From NCBI RefSeq assembly GCF_001984155.1, contig NZ_MTQO01000050.1, forward strand, positions 532,096 through 596,095: a stretch of DNA of 64,000 nucleotides. The letters are read 5' to 3'. The stretch comes from Actinosynnema sp. ALI-1.44 (GTDB taxonomy: Bacteria; Actinomycetota; Actinomycetes; Mycobacteriales; Pseudonocardiaceae). The translations under genes and the position numbers were made by a program. Position 1 is the first letter of the stretch, and every line of letters starts with the position of its first letter. Shown here piece by piece: positions 38,812 to 47,908 of the stretch. The notes below the pieces were generated by a model. That model was given only the letters and a program-made list of their open reading frames with translations. It was not told the origin of the DNA and did no database searches.

Positions 38812-40508
38812 CTGGTGATCGGCAACCGCCGGTCCCGGCCGAACCCCTTGACGCTGATCTTGGTGCCCGGCGGGTACTGGCGGCGTTTGTACTCCGCGCG
38901 GTCCACCATGGTCAGCACCTTGTCGATCACCTCGGCCGCGAACCCCTGCGCGAGCAGGTCCGAACGACCGCGGTCGCTTTCCACATAGTCGTCGAGGATG
39001 TCGTCGAGCAGTTCGTAGTCGGGCAGCGAGTCGGTGTCCAGCTGGCCAGGGCGCAGTTCGGCCGAGGGCGGCTTGGTGATCGAGTTCTCCGGGATCGGCG
39101 GGATCTCGCCGAGTTTCTCCGCTTCGGCGTTGCGCCACCTGGCCAGCTGCCACACGAGTGTCTTCGGCACGTCCTTGATCGGCGCGAACCCGCCGACCGC
39201 GTCGCCGTAGATCGTGGAGTAGCCGACCGCCAGTTCGGTCTTGTTGCCCGTGGCCAGCACGAGGTGACCGTACTGGTTGGACAGGCCCATCAGCGTCACG
39301 CCACGGCACCGCGCCTGCACGTTCTCCTCGGCGAGGCCGGTCAGGCCCAGCTGGTTGACGAACACGTCGACCATGGCCCCGATCGGCTGGACGTCGTAGT
39401 GCGAACCGATCCGCTTGGCCAGGTCGGCCGCGTCGTCCTTGGAATGCTCCGTGGAGTACGAAGACGGCATCGAAACGCCGTACACCGCGGAGCCGCCGAG
39501 CGCGTCCGCCGCCAGCGCGGCGACCACGGCGGAGTCGATCCCACCGGACATGCCGAACGTCACCGAGCGGAAACCGTTCTTGTGCACGTAGTCGCGCAGC
39601 CCGGTGACCAGTGCGAACCAGACCTCGGCTTCCTCGGGCAGCGGTTCGGCGACCGGCGGGAGGGGCAGCGGTTCGTACGCGGGCAACGGGTCGGCCGACA
39701 GCGCGACCCGGCGGACGGTGAACTCGCCGACCTGGCCCGCGTGACGCTGCCGGCCACCAGGGAACCACATGTCCGTGACCAGCATGTGTTCGACGAACTG
39801 GGGCGCTCGGGTCACCACTGAGCCGTCGGCGGAGACGATGATCGAGTCACCGTCGAACACCAACTCGTCCTGCCCGCCGATCAGGTTCAGGTAGACGAGC
39901 GGGGCGCCCGCCTCCGCCGCCCTGCGCGCGACAAGGGGGAGGCGCTGGTCGTCCTTGTTCTTCTCGTACGGCGAGGCGTTGGGGGAGACGACCAGGTCCA
40001 CACCCGCCTGGCCGAGCGCCGTGATCGGACCGCCGTCCTGCCAGAGGTCCTCGCAGATCACCATGCCGACCTCGACGCCGTGCAACTGGATGATGTCCAG
40101 CGTCTGGCCGGGCTTGTAGTACCTGCGCTCGTCGAACACGCCGTAGTTGGGCAGGTGGTGCTTGAACTGCGTCGCGGCGACCCTGCCTTCGTGGAGCACG
40201 GCGGCAGCGTTACGGGGGCCGACCTCGTCCGCGTCCAGATACCCGACGTACACCGCCAACGCACCACAGCCGCTGTCGGCCAGACGCGTGGCGAGGGACG
40301 CCAGCGTGGCCTTGGAGGCGTCCGTGAACGACTCGCGCAGCGCGAGGTCCTCGACCGGGTAGCCGGTCAGGGCCATCTCGGGGAACACCACGAGGTGCGC
40401 ACCCTGTTCGGCGGCTTTGCGTGTCCACTCGACGATCAGGTCGGCGTTCCCGGACAGGTCCCCGACCCGGGTGTTGACCTGAGCGGCGGCGATGCGCAGT
40501 TGGGGCAT
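38793..40508 (-). CDS. nadE: Glutamine-dependent NAD+ synthetase
   Basis: A 571-residue two-domain enzyme that amidates nicotinic acid adenine dinucleotide. The N-terminal nitrilase-type glutaminase has Glu in LVVFPEMALTGYP, Lys in FKHHLPNYGVFDERRYY and Cys in VGMVICEDLWQDGG. The synthetase half (from about residue 285) has the P-loop FGMSGGIDSAVVAALAADAL, MPSSYSTEHSKDDA and TGNKTELAVGYSTIYGDAVGG. All catalytic residues are present. Length is shorter than the 679-residue mycobacterial NadE and fits the shorter type found in many bacteria. GGGAGG precedes ATG 40508. Its 3' end is duplicated nearby (38698-38720). Confidence 0.94.
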   Translation of the reverse strand: MPQLRIAAAQVNTRVGDLSGNADLIVEWTRKAAEQGAHLVVFPEMALTGYPVEDLALRESFTDASKATLASLATRLADSGCGALAVYVGYLDADEVGPRNAAAVLHEGRVAATQFKHHLPNYGVFDERRYYKPGQTLDIIQLHGVEVGMVICEDLWQDGGPITALGQAGVDLVVSPNASPYEKNKDDQRLPLVARRAAEAGAPLVYLNLIGGQDELVFDGDSIIVSADGSVVTRAPQFVEHMLVTDMWFPGGRQRHAGQVGEFTVRRVALSADPLPAYEPLPLPPVAEPLPEEAEVWFALVTGLRDYVHKNGFRSVTFGMSGGIDSAVVAALAADALGGSAVYGVSMPSSYSTEHSKDDAADLAKRIGSHYDVQPIGAMVDVFVNQLGLTGLAEENVQARCRGVTLMGLSNQYGHLVLATGNKTELAVGYSTIYGDAVGGFAPIKDVPKTLVWQLARWRNAEAEKLGEIPPIPENSITKPPSAELRPGQLDTDSLPDYELLDDILDDYVESDRGRSDLLAQGFAAEVIDKVLTMVDRAEYKRRQYPPGTKISVKGFGRDRRLPITSGWREG

Positions 40509-40653
40509 GGCGCTATCCTCCCGCATGTTTTCGCCTCTGAGGCGGAAATGTGGCGCACGGATCATCGCAGATCTGGCCATGCTGCCATGGGCGAAGCAGC
40601 CTCGCGAGTGTCACCCGATAGGAGTTACCAGGAGGAACGAGAAGTAACTGAAT

Positions 40654-40677
40654 GCTTCGGTCCAATCGCGCCGAAGC
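40654..40677. terminator. Hairpin after the antitoxin gene
   Basis: GCTTCGG at 40654-40660 pairs with CCGAAGC at 40671-40677 around a 10-base loop, 2 bases beyond the stop of the minus-strand antitoxin gene. It may end that transcript. Confidence 0.45.
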
Positions 40678-40679
40678 GG

Positions 40680-40907
40680 TCAGCAGAAGTCGTCGGATTC
40701 CTGCCGCATCACCTCGTAGTCGACTCGCGGCAACTGCCGGTGACGCTCCACAAGCTCCTCCGCAGTCAGCCGCCGCCTGCGAGGGAGCGGTCGCAGTTCG
40801 GCGATCTCGATCCCGTTGCGGGTGATGCGGAATGTCGCGCCCGCTTCCACTACGCCTATGACTGCGGCGGAGTTGTGGTGGAACTCCCTCTCGCTGATGA
40901 CTCGCAT
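40680..40907 (-). CDS. Phd/YefM family antitoxin, apparently orphan
   Basis: A 75-residue protein. The N-terminal part MRVISEREFHHNSAAVIGVV then EAGATFRITRNGIEIAELRPL matches the Phd/YefM DNA-binding fold; the C-terminal part (RRRRLTAEELVERHRQLPRV) is the flexible toxin-binding tail. Such antitoxins pair with PIN/VapC- or Doc/YoeB-type toxins encoded directly downstream. Here the next downstream gene is nadE after 170 bases and a hairpin, and no toxin reading frame is visible. It may be an orphan regulator or a leftover of a lost pair. Confidence 0.8.
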   Translation of the reverse strand: MRVISEREFHHNSAAVIGVVEAGATFRITRNGIEIAELRPLPRRRRLTAEELVERHRQLPRVDYEVMRQESDDFC

Positions 40908-40943
40908 TGTCAAAGTGTGATCCCGGTCATCGCAAAGTACGAC

Positions 40944-40976
40944 AGTGGCCCCCGCCGAACCGGCGAGGGCCACTGG
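40944..40976 (-). terminator. GC-rich terminator of secA2
   Basis: CAGTGGCC at 40944-40951 pairs with GGCCACTG at 40969-40976, and an inner GCCG/CGGC stem closes on a 3-base loop (15 base pairs, one mismatch). It starts 12 bases past the secA2 stop at 40988. Confidence 0.75.
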
Positions 40977-40987
40977 GAAAACGCAGG

Positions 40988-43333
40988 TCAGCGCTCTGCT
41001 TTGACCTTCTTCACGTGTGCGCGGACCTTCTTCAGCGCCTGCTCGGCGTCCGAGTCCCACGGGTTGTCGTAGACCATGTAGGTCCAAGTGGATGTGGGCC
41101 GCTTGAGCCCCGCCTCCTCCAGTTCCGCGCCGTTCTCGCTGATCTTCACCGAGTCGAACGAGTCGATCGCCGTCTCGTGCGCCTCCGGGACGATCTGGTT
41201 GAACGCGGGCACGACAGCGCGGTGGAACTCGTCGATCGGTGTCTCCTTGGCCAGCGCGCGCAGGTGCACGGTCTCGCGCACGTCCGCGGTGTAGCCGAGG
41301 TGGTCGACCCAACGCCGGTCCAGGTGGTACAGCACGATCTGCCGCGCTGCCTCCGCCACGAGCTCCTCGCCGAACTCCTCGACGAGCTCCTTGTGCCGCT
41401 CCGGCGCGTGCTTCTCGAACAGCTTGTCCGCGACGTCGCTGTGCAGGATCTTGTCGCGGTGCTCCATGATGATGTCGCGCTGCTGCTCGACCAGCCTGGT
41501 GTAGCGCCAGGTGTTGCGGTGGATCTCCAGCTCGACACCCTCGGCGACGCGCTGGGCGTGCGCCACGTACGCCCGTGCTGTCTTGTCCTTGATCAGGCCG
41601 TCCTCGCCGGGCGGTTCCTTGAGCACGTGCAGCTGGATCTCCGGGGAGTACTGCACCAGCTGCTCGTCCTCCATGCTGGAGAAGAAGGCCGAGCCACCCG
41701 GGTCTCCCTGGCGGCCCGCGCGCCCGCGCAGCTGGTCGTCCAGGCGTGACGACGGGTAGTGCCCGGTGCCGATCACGTACAGGCCGCCGAGCTCCGCCAC
41801 CTTGTCGTGGTCGGTCTCGTCGTGGCCGCCGAGGCGGATGTCGGTACCCCGGCCCGCCATCTGCGTGGAGACCGTGATCGCGTTGTACGCGCCTGCCTCG
41901 GCCACGATCGCGGCTTCCTCCGCGTCGTTCTTGGCGTTGAGCACGACGCATTCCAGGTCGTTCTCGCCGAGCCGCTTGGCGATCCGCTCCGACTCGGCCA
42001 CGTCCAGCGTGCCGACCAGGATCGGCCGCCCGGACTCGTGCGTCTTCACGATCTCGTCGATCAGCGCGTCTTCCTTGGCTTCCTCGGTGGTGAAGAGCCT
42101 GGTCAGCTCGTCTTCCCGGACGCACGGCTTGTTCGGCGCGATCACCGCGACCTCGAGCTTGTAGAACTCGCGCAGCTGTTCGGCGACCGCGACCGCCGTG
42201 CCGGTCATGCCCGCGACCTTGGGATATCTCGCGATGAGCGCCTGCACGGTGATCGAGTCGAGCACCTCGCCGCTCTCGGTCGCCGCGACGGCCTCCTTGG
42301 CCTCGACGGCCGCCTGCAGCCCGTCCGGCCAGCGCTGCAGGGCCGCGATCCGGCCACGGGAGGTGTTGATCAGCTGGACCTTGTTGTCCCGCACGATGTA
42401 GTCGACGTCCCGCTCCAGCAGCGCGTGCGCGTGCAGCGCGACGTTGACCGCGGCGAGGTACGGGCTGTCCTCGGCGTACAGGTCGACGCCGCCGAGCGCC
42501 TTCTCCACGGCCTTCGCGCCGGACGGGGTCAGCCAGGCGTTGCGGCCGTCCTCGTCTTCCTCGTAGTGCACGCCCGAGCGCAGGCGGCGGACGACCTCGG
42601 CCATGTCGGCGTCCCGTTCGACGCCCTCGGCCGTGCCCGCCATCACCAGCGGCACCTTCGCCTCGTCGACCAGCACCGAATCGGCCTCGTCGACCAGCGC
42701 GACCTGGGCCGGGTTGGGCACCTGGACCTGGTCCTCCGCGCGCGTCACGAGCCGGTCGCGCAGCAGGTCGAAGCCGATCTCGCTGACCGAGCCGTAGCAG
42801 ACCTCGGACGTGTACGCCTCGCGCCGGTGCTCGGTCGACACCTTCTCGCCGACGTAGCCGACGCTCACGCCGAGCAGCTCGTACACCGGCCGCATCCACT
42901 CCGCGTCACGTTTCGCGAGGTAGTCGTTGACCGAGATGACGTGCACGCGCTTGCCGCGCACGGCGAACCCGGCGGCGGTCAGCGCACCGGCGAGCGTCTT
43001 GCCCTCACCGGTCGCCATCTGCACGACATGCCCGGACAGCATGCCCATGACGCCGACCAGTTGCACGTCGTACGGGCGCTCGCCCAATGCCCGTTTGGCC
43101 GCTTCCCTGGCCAACGCGCAGTACTCGACCAGCTCGTCATCGGCGAGTTCCCGTTCCGAACCACGCAGCTTGGTGACCTTTTGGGTCAGCTCGTCGTCGC
43201 TGAGCTCCGCGATGTCGTCCTCGCGGTCAGCGATCTTGGGCAGCAGCGCTTCGTACTTGGTCAGCTCGACGGACGCAGGCCGTTCCAGGAGCCGGCGCAG
43301 CCGACCCTTGACCTTGGCGAGCATCGTGGCCAC
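40988..43333 (-). CDS. secA2: Accessory preprotein translocase ATPase SecA2
   Basis: A 781-residue SecA. Walker A is in VVQMATGEGKTLAGALTAAG near residue 105, the DEAD-like box in ALVDEADSVLVDEAKVPLVM near 205, and later motor motifs include VGTLDVAESERIAKRL, TVSTQMAGRGTDIRLGGHDE and LRGRAGRQGDPGGSAFF. Length and the missing C-terminal zinc-binding tail point to SecA2 of actinobacteria (housekeeping SecA1 is about 930-950 residues). SecA2 exports a small set of proteins in M. tuberculosis. GGAGG lies 6 bases before the GTG start. The genes around it give no clear cargo. Confidence 0.93.
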   Translation of the reverse strand: MATMLAKVKGRLRRLLERPASVELTKYEALLPKIADREDDIAELSDDELTQKVTKLRGSERELADDELVEYCALAREAAKRALGERPYDVQLVGVMGMLSGHVVQMATGEGKTLAGALTAAGFAVRGKRVHVISVNDYLAKRDAEWMRPVYELLGVSVGYVGEKVSTEHRREAYTSEVCYGSVSEIGFDLLRDRLVTRAEDQVQVPNPAQVALVDEADSVLVDEAKVPLVMAGTAEGVERDADMAEVVRRLRSGVHYEEDEDGRNAWLTPSGAKAVEKALGGVDLYAEDSPYLAAVNVALHAHALLERDVDYIVRDNKVQLINTSRGRIAALQRWPDGLQAAVEAKEAVAATESGEVLDSITVQALIARYPKVAGMTGTAVAVAEQLREFYKLEVAVIAPNKPCVREDELTRLFTTEEAKEDALIDEIVKTHESGRPILVGTLDVAESERIAKRLGENDLECVVLNAKNDAEEAAIVAEAGAYNAITVSTQMAGRGTDIRLGGHDETDHDKVAELGGLYVIGTGHYPSSRLDDQLRGRAGRQGDPGGSAFFSSMEDEQLVQYSPEIQLHVLKEPPGEDGLIKDKTARAYVAHAQRVAEGVELEIHRNTWRYTRLVEQQRDIIMEHRDKILHSDVADKLFEKHAPERHKELVEEFGEELVAEAARQIVLYHLDRRWVDHLGYTADVRETVHLRALAKETPIDEFHRAVVPAFNQIVPEAHETAIDSFDSVKISENGAELEEAGLKRPTSTWTYMVYDNPWDSDAEQALKKVRAHVKKVKAER

Positions 43334-43435
43334 CAGGCACCTCCAGCATCACAGGGCACGTAACAGCCTTAACGCGACGGTGCTCATGTCGAGTTCCGCC
43401 CGGCCCAGCATTCACACCGATGGCAGTATCGGGGT

Positions 43436-45034
43436 GTGACACTGAGTGGCCGTATGTGGCGATTCTCCCTTGTATCCACGCTGGTCGCAGTACTAGCGGC
43501 CTGCACTTCGTCCACCGGCGCGCCCGTTGCTCCATCGGTGACCGAACAACGGGGGCCGACGGGGACGGTACCCGCCGGATTGGCGACGTTCTACGCCCAG
43601 CCGCTCACCTGGGGTGATTGTGTCCCATTTGCCCGAACCGGGGACGACAAGAACTCGTTCAAGACCCAGGACGCGCGCTGCGCCCGGCTGCAGGTGCCGC
43701 TGGACTACGCCAACCCGAGCGGCCAGGTCATCTCGCTCGGCCTGCTGCGGGTGGCCGCGACTGATCCCGGCCGCCGGATCGGCTCGCTCGTGATCAACCC
43801 GGGTGGGCCGGGCGCGTCCGGTCTCGCCACCGCGATCCGCCTGGCGAGCCAGGCCAAGGACAGCGACCTGCGCAAGCGGTTCGACTTCGTCGGCTTCGAC
43901 CCGCGCGGCATCGGCTCGAGCGAACCCGCCATCCGCTGCCTGACCGACCAGGAGCGTGACGCCGAACGAGCGGACGACGACGAGTTGGACGCCTCGCCGG
44001 AGGGCGTGGCGAGAGTGGAGGCCGAACAGCGCGACTACGCGGGCAAGTGCGTGCAGCGGACCGGTGACGGCGCCCAGCTCCTGGCCACCATGGGTACACG
44101 GGACGTCGTCAAGGACATGGACGTGCTGCGGTCGGCGTTGGGTGACGAGAAGCTGACGTACCTCGGCTACTCCTACGGCACCCGTCTCGGCACGACCTAC
44201 GCCGAGACGTTCCCGAAGAACGTGCGCGCGCTCGTGCTCGACGGCGCGCTGGATCCCGAGCAGGACGTGGTCGACGAACTCGTGGCGCAGGGGGAGGGCT
44301 TCCAGAAGGCGTTCGACGCGTTCACGCGGTGGTGCGTGCAGCGCGAGGACTGCGCTCTCGGGCGGTCCCAGGACCAGGTGCTGCAGAACTACTGGAACAT
44401 CGTCCGGCCGTTGATCGACCGGCCGATCGACCTCGGCGAGGGTGGGCGCAAGCTGTCCTATTCCGACGCGACGACCGCCGTGATCCAGGCGCTGTACGCG
44501 GAAGAACTGTGGGACACGCTCAACAAGGGCCTGAACGATCTGAAACGCCAGCGCGTCCAGACGTTGATGTTCCTCGCCGACACGTACTTCGAACGCGACA
44601 AGGACGGCCACTACTCGACCACACAGGACGCCTTCACCGCCGTGCGGTGCGTCGACGACCCCCGTGTCACCGACAAGGCGCTTGTGCTCGAGGCGCAGCA
44701 GCGTTACAAGCAGGCGGCGCCGTTCCTGGACGACGGCCACCCGGCCAGCCCGGCGTTGGACGCGTGCGCGTTCTGGCCCGTGCCCAACACATCGCAGCCG
44801 CACGTGCCCAGCGTCCAAGGGCTGCCGCCGGTCCTGGTCGTGTCGACGACCGGGGACCCGGCCACGCCGTATCAGGCGGGCGTGAACCTGGCCAAGGCGC
44901 TCGGCGGTGTCGTGCTGACCTTCCAGGCCACCCAGCACACCGCTTTCCTGCAGGGCAACAAGTGTGTGGACAACGCGGGTAGTGGATACCTGGTCGACCT
45001 GACCGTGCCGCGAGCCGGAATCACCTGCGAGTAA
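43436..45034 (+). CDS. Lipoprotein alpha/beta hydrolase, Hip1/TAP-like (copy 1)
   Basis: A 532-residue exported lipoprotein with lipobox LVAVLAAC and a Ser/Thr/Pro linker. It matches tripeptidyl-aminopeptidase-like hydrolases such as Rv2223c/Rv2224c (Hip1): GDCVPFARTGDD, LQVPLDYANP, SLVINPGGPGASGLA, FVGFDPRGIGSSEP, the nucleophile elbow LTYLGYSYGTRLGTTYAE, VVSTTGDPATPYQAG for the Asp and QATQHTAFLQGNKCVD for the His. All catalytic residues are present. ATG 43454 is an alternative start with a shorter signal. The paralogue follows after 4 bases, as in M. tuberculosis. Likely envelope proteases. Confidence 0.9.
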   Translation: MTLSGRMWRFSLVSTLVAVLAACTSSTGAPVAPSVTEQRGPTGTVPAGLATFYAQPLTWGDCVPFARTGDDKNSFKTQDARCARLQVPLDYANPSGQVISLGLLRVAATDPGRRIGSLVINPGGPGASGLATAIRLASQAKDSDLRKRFDFVGFDPRGIGSSEPAIRCLTDQERDAERADDDELDASPEGVARVEAEQRDYAGKCVQRTGDGAQLLATMGTRDVVKDMDVLRSALGDEKLTYLGYSYGTRLGTTYAETFPKNVRALVLDGALDPEQDVVDELVAQGEGFQKAFDAFTRWCVQREDCALGRSQDQVLQNYWNIVRPLIDRPIDLGEGGRKLSYSDATTAVIQALYAEELWDTLNKGLNDLKRQRVQTLMFLADTYFERDKDGHYSTTQDAFTAVRCVDDPRVTDKALVLEAQQRYKQAAPFLDDGHPASPALDACAFWPVPNTSQPHVPSVQGLPPVLVVSTTGDPATPYQAGVNLAKALGGVVLTFQATQHTAFLQGNKCVDNAGSGYLVDLTVPRAGITCE

Positions 45035-45038
45035 CGGA

Positions 45039-46634
45039 ATGCCGTTATCGAACGATCTTGGGAACGTGCGCCGTACCAGGGGAACCGGAGTGTTGGGGGT
45101 CGTCGCACTGCTCGCGCTGACCGCGTGCTCCACAGCTGTGCAGGGAACGCCCGTCGGGAAGGGGCCGTCCGGACCGGTTCCGCCAGGTCTGGAGAAGTTC
45201 TACGCCCAATCGGTGAAATGGGGCGACTGTGCGGACTACGCCACAGACGAGGTCAGCTCGTCGCTGTACGACGACGCCGACCTGCGGTGCGCGAGACTGC
45301 GGGTGCCGCTCGACTACGCCAAACCGGACGGTCGGGAGATCACGATCGGCTTGTTGCGCAAGCAGAGCGCGAAGGGTGCGGACCGGATCGGCTCGCTGGT
45401 GGTCAACCCCGGCGGTCCCGGCCAGTCCGGGATGTCGTCGGCGGCGCAGCTGGCCGAGGAGTGGGATGATCCGCTGGCTGCCCGGTTCGACCTGGTCGGG
45501 TTCGACCCGAGGGGCGTCGGGTCGAGCCAACCGGCGGTGAAGTGCCTGACCGATCAGGCCAAGGACACCGACCGGCTGACGCCGCCCGTCGCCGGGACCG
45601 GACCGGAAGCCGTTGCCGCGGTGGAGAAGGAGAACAAGGAGTACGTCGACCAGTGCGTCGCCAACACCGGCGCCGACGTGCTGGCCAACATCGGCACACG
45701 GGACGTCGTCAAGGACATGGACGTGCTGCGGTCGGTGCTCGGTGACCAGAAGCTGAACTACCTCGGCTTCTCCTACGGCACCAGGATCGGCACGGCGTAC
45801 GCGGAAGCCTTCCCCGGCAACGTCCGCGCCATGGTGCTCGACGGCGCGGTCGACCCGGGCGCGGACCGGGTGGCCAGCGCCATCGGCCAGGCCAACGGGT
45901 TCCGGAAGGCGTTCGCCGCGTTCGCCGCCTCCTGCGCCAAGGACGGCGTGTGCCCGGTCGGCACGGACGCCGCCCAGGCCGAGGCGAAGCTGGACGCGCT
46001 GCTCGATCCCCTGAAGACCAAACCGGCCGACGGCGGCGACCGGCAGCTGTCCTATTCGGACGCGGTGACCGCGGTTCTGCAGTGCCTGTACTCCGAAGAG
46101 CTGTGGGACACGCTCGAGAAGAGCCTCGACGACCTGGTCAAAGGCGACGGCGAGGTGCTGATGCGGCTGGCGGACCTGTACCTCGGCCGCGGCGAGGACG
46201 GCAGGTACTCCAACATCCACGACGCCTTCACCGCCGTGCGCTGTGTCGACGACCCGCCGGTGAAGGACCGCGCGGTAGTCGAGGAGCAGACGCGCAGGAT
46301 CAGGGAGGGCTTACCCAAGAGCGCGCTGGACGACGAAGAGGACTTCGTCGCCGCGCTGGACGAGTGCGCGTTCTGGCCGGTGCCCAACACGAGCCAGCCG
46401 CACGAGCCCAAGACGACCGGACTTCCCCAAGTCATGGTCATCTCCTCGACAGGGGACCCGGCGACGCCGTACGAGTCCGGCGTGAAACTGGCCAAGGCGC
46501 TCTCGGCGGTGCTGCTGACCGTGGAAGCCAACAGCCACACCGCGTTCCTCGGCGACAACAAGTGCGTCAACGACGCGGGTGCGGCGTATCTGATCGAGCT
46601 CAAACTTCCCGCGGAGGGCACGAAGTGTTCCTGA
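45039..46634 (+). CDS. Lipoprotein alpha/beta hydrolase, Hip1/TAP-like (copy 2)
   Basis: A 531-residue tandem paralogue of the preceding gene with the same plan: lipobox VVALLALTAC, GDCADYATDE, LRVPLDYAKPDG, SLVVNPGGPGQSGMS, the nucleophile elbow LNYLGFSYGTRIGTAYAE, VISSTGDPATPYESG and EANSHTAFLGDNKCVN. Both copies keep the triad, so both are probably active with different substrates. The N-terminus may be shorter (GTG 45066). In M. tuberculosis Hip1 cleaves GroEL2 and shapes the envelope; equivalent targets here are unknown. It follows copy 1 by 4 bases and is presumably co-transcribed. Confidence 0.9.
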   Translation: MPLSNDLGNVRRTRGTGVLGVVALLALTACSTAVQGTPVGKGPSGPVPPGLEKFYAQSVKWGDCADYATDEVSSSLYDDADLRCARLRVPLDYAKPDGREITIGLLRKQSAKGADRIGSLVVNPGGPGQSGMSSAAQLAEEWDDPLAARFDLVGFDPRGVGSSQPAVKCLTDQAKDTDRLTPPVAGTGPEAVAAVEKENKEYVDQCVANTGADVLANIGTRDVVKDMDVLRSVLGDQKLNYLGFSYGTRIGTAYAEAFPGNVRAMVLDGAVDPGADRVASAIGQANGFRKAFAAFAASCAKDGVCPVGTDAAQAEAKLDALLDPLKTKPADGGDRQLSYSDAVTAVLQCLYSEELWDTLEKSLDDLVKGDGEVLMRLADLYLGRGEDGRYSNIHDAFTAVRCVDDPPVKDRAVVEEQTRRIREGLPKSALDDEEDFVAALDECAFWPVPNTSQPHEPKTTGLPQVMVISSTGDPATPYESGVKLAKALSAVLLTVEANSHTAFLGDNKCVNDAGAAYLIELKLPAEGTKCS

Positions 46635-46693
46635 CTGTCCAACGGGATGCGACAGCCGTGGTCGACAGCGCGCGGGCGTGCCATTCTGTGCGC

Positions 46694-47656
46694 ATGACTC
46701 GCCCACGTCGCGCCTTTCTCGGCGTGCTCGCCGCTGCCCTCGTCGCGGCCGTGCCCGGCTGCAGCCTGCTGTCCGGTGAAGACCCCGCGCCCGCGGGCGT
46801 GGAACAGGCCAGGATCAGACTGGGCGTGCTGCCGATCGTGGACACCGCCGCGGTGCACATCGCGATCAGGAAGGGCTACTTCAAGGACGAGGGCGTGGAG
46901 GTCGAGCTCAAGACCATCCAGGGCGGCGCGGCCGGTATCCCCGGTCTGGTCAACGGCGAGCTGGACGTGACGTTCGGCAACTGGGTCTCGTTCCTCGCGG
47001 CGCAGGCGAAGGGTGTGGCCGACCTGAAACTGGTCGCGGACGGCTACCGGGGCAAGCCGGACATGTTCCTCGTGGTGACCACACCGGACTCGACCGTCAA
47101 GTCACCCTCGGACCTGGCGGGCAAGAAGATCGCGGTGAACACCCGGGGCAACGTCGTCGAACTGGCCGTGCGCGCCGGGATGAAGGCCAAGGGCGTCGAC
47201 GCGAACGCGGTCCGGTTCACCGAAATGCCGTTTCCGGACATGCAGGCGGCCTTGCAACGCAAGGACGTTGACGCGGCACTGCTCGTCGAACCGTTCCTGA
47301 CCCGTGCGATGCAACAGATCGCCGCGGTGCCGGTGCTGGACACCCTCACCGGTGAGGCCGCGGACCTGCCGATCGGTGGCTACGCGACGTCCGCGAAGTT
47401 CGCCCAGGCCAACCCGAAGACCATCGACGCGTTCCGGCGTGCGCTCGTCAAGGCGCAGCGGGACGCGAGCGACAGGGCCGAGGTGCAGAGCGTGATCACC
47501 GGTTACGCGAAGGTGGACACGGCCATCGCCGGTGTGCTCCGGCTGGGTGTCTACCCGGGCGCCATCGACGTCCAGCGCTTGAAAGGTGTTGCGGCGCTGA
47601 TGAAGGCGAACGGGATGCTGACCGGCGAGGTCGACCCCGGCCGGATGCTGCTCTGA
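46694..47656 (+). CDS. ABC transporter substrate-binding lipoprotein (NMT1/SsuA-like)
   Basis: A 320-residue exported lipoprotein. The signal MTRPRRAFLGVLAAALVAAV has an RR pair and ends in the lipobox VPGC. The mature part is an NMT1/THI5-type binding fold: IRLGVLPIVDTAAVHIAIRK, GYFKDEGVEVELKTIQGGAA, LVNGELDVTFGNWVSFLAAQ, SDLAGKKIAVNTRGNVVEL, DVDAALLVEPF. Ligands in the family are taurine, sulfonates, nitrate, bicarbonate or pyrimidines. No permease or ATPase gene lies next to it, so it is an orphan or uses a distant transporter. It follows the hydrolase gene by 59 bases. Confidence 0.87.
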   Translation: MTRPRRAFLGVLAAALVAAVPGCSLLSGEDPAPAGVEQARIRLGVLPIVDTAAVHIAIRKGYFKDEGVEVELKTIQGGAAGIPGLVNGELDVTFGNWVSFLAAQAKGVADLKLVADGYRGKPDMFLVVTTPDSTVKSPSDLAGKKIAVNTRGNVVELAVRAGMKAKGVDANAVRFTEMPFPDMQAALQRKDVDAALLVEPFLTRAMQQIAAVPVLDTLTGEAADLPIGGYATSAKFAQANPKTIDAFRRALVKAQRDASDRAEVQSVITGYAKVDTAIAGVLRLGVYPGAIDVQRLKGVAALMKANGMLTGEVDPGRMLL

Positions 47657-47659
47657 CGA

Positions 47660-47845
47660 CTACGTCGGCAGTTGGAATGGGTTGCGCGGCAACGCTTTCG
47701 GCCGCGCAACCTCGGTCGGCGTCGATTCTTGTCGCTGGCTGAACAGGTCCTGGTGGGAGGCCTTGCCTTCCGTCTTCGGCGCGGTCTCCGCGTCGTCGGC
47801 GGCGGCGTGGCTGAAGAGATCATCCGGTGGGGTAATGGCGCACAT
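47660..47845 (-). CDS. Small protein with two DLFS repeats
   Basis: A 61-residue peptide, MCAITPPDDLFSHAAADDAE at the start, with a second SHQDLFSQRQE near residue 35 and the ending LPRNPFQLPT. It is hydrophilic, probably disordered, and has no signal. The duplicated DLFS element and Pro-rich ends look like short binding motifs. Coding bias is fair. It ends 3 bases from the convergent lipoprotein gene and follows the 111-residue gene in the same direction. Not recognised; a modified-peptide precursor or small regulator are guesses. Confidence 0.5.
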   Translation of the reverse strand: MCAITPPDDLFSHAAADDAETAPKTEGKASHQDLFSQRQESTPTEVARPKALPRNPFQLPT

Positions 47846-47908
47846 CCTTAATCAGCAGCGCTTTACCCCACCGATTCTAGCCGTGTGGCTCCCTGCGGAC
47901 GGCTGGTT

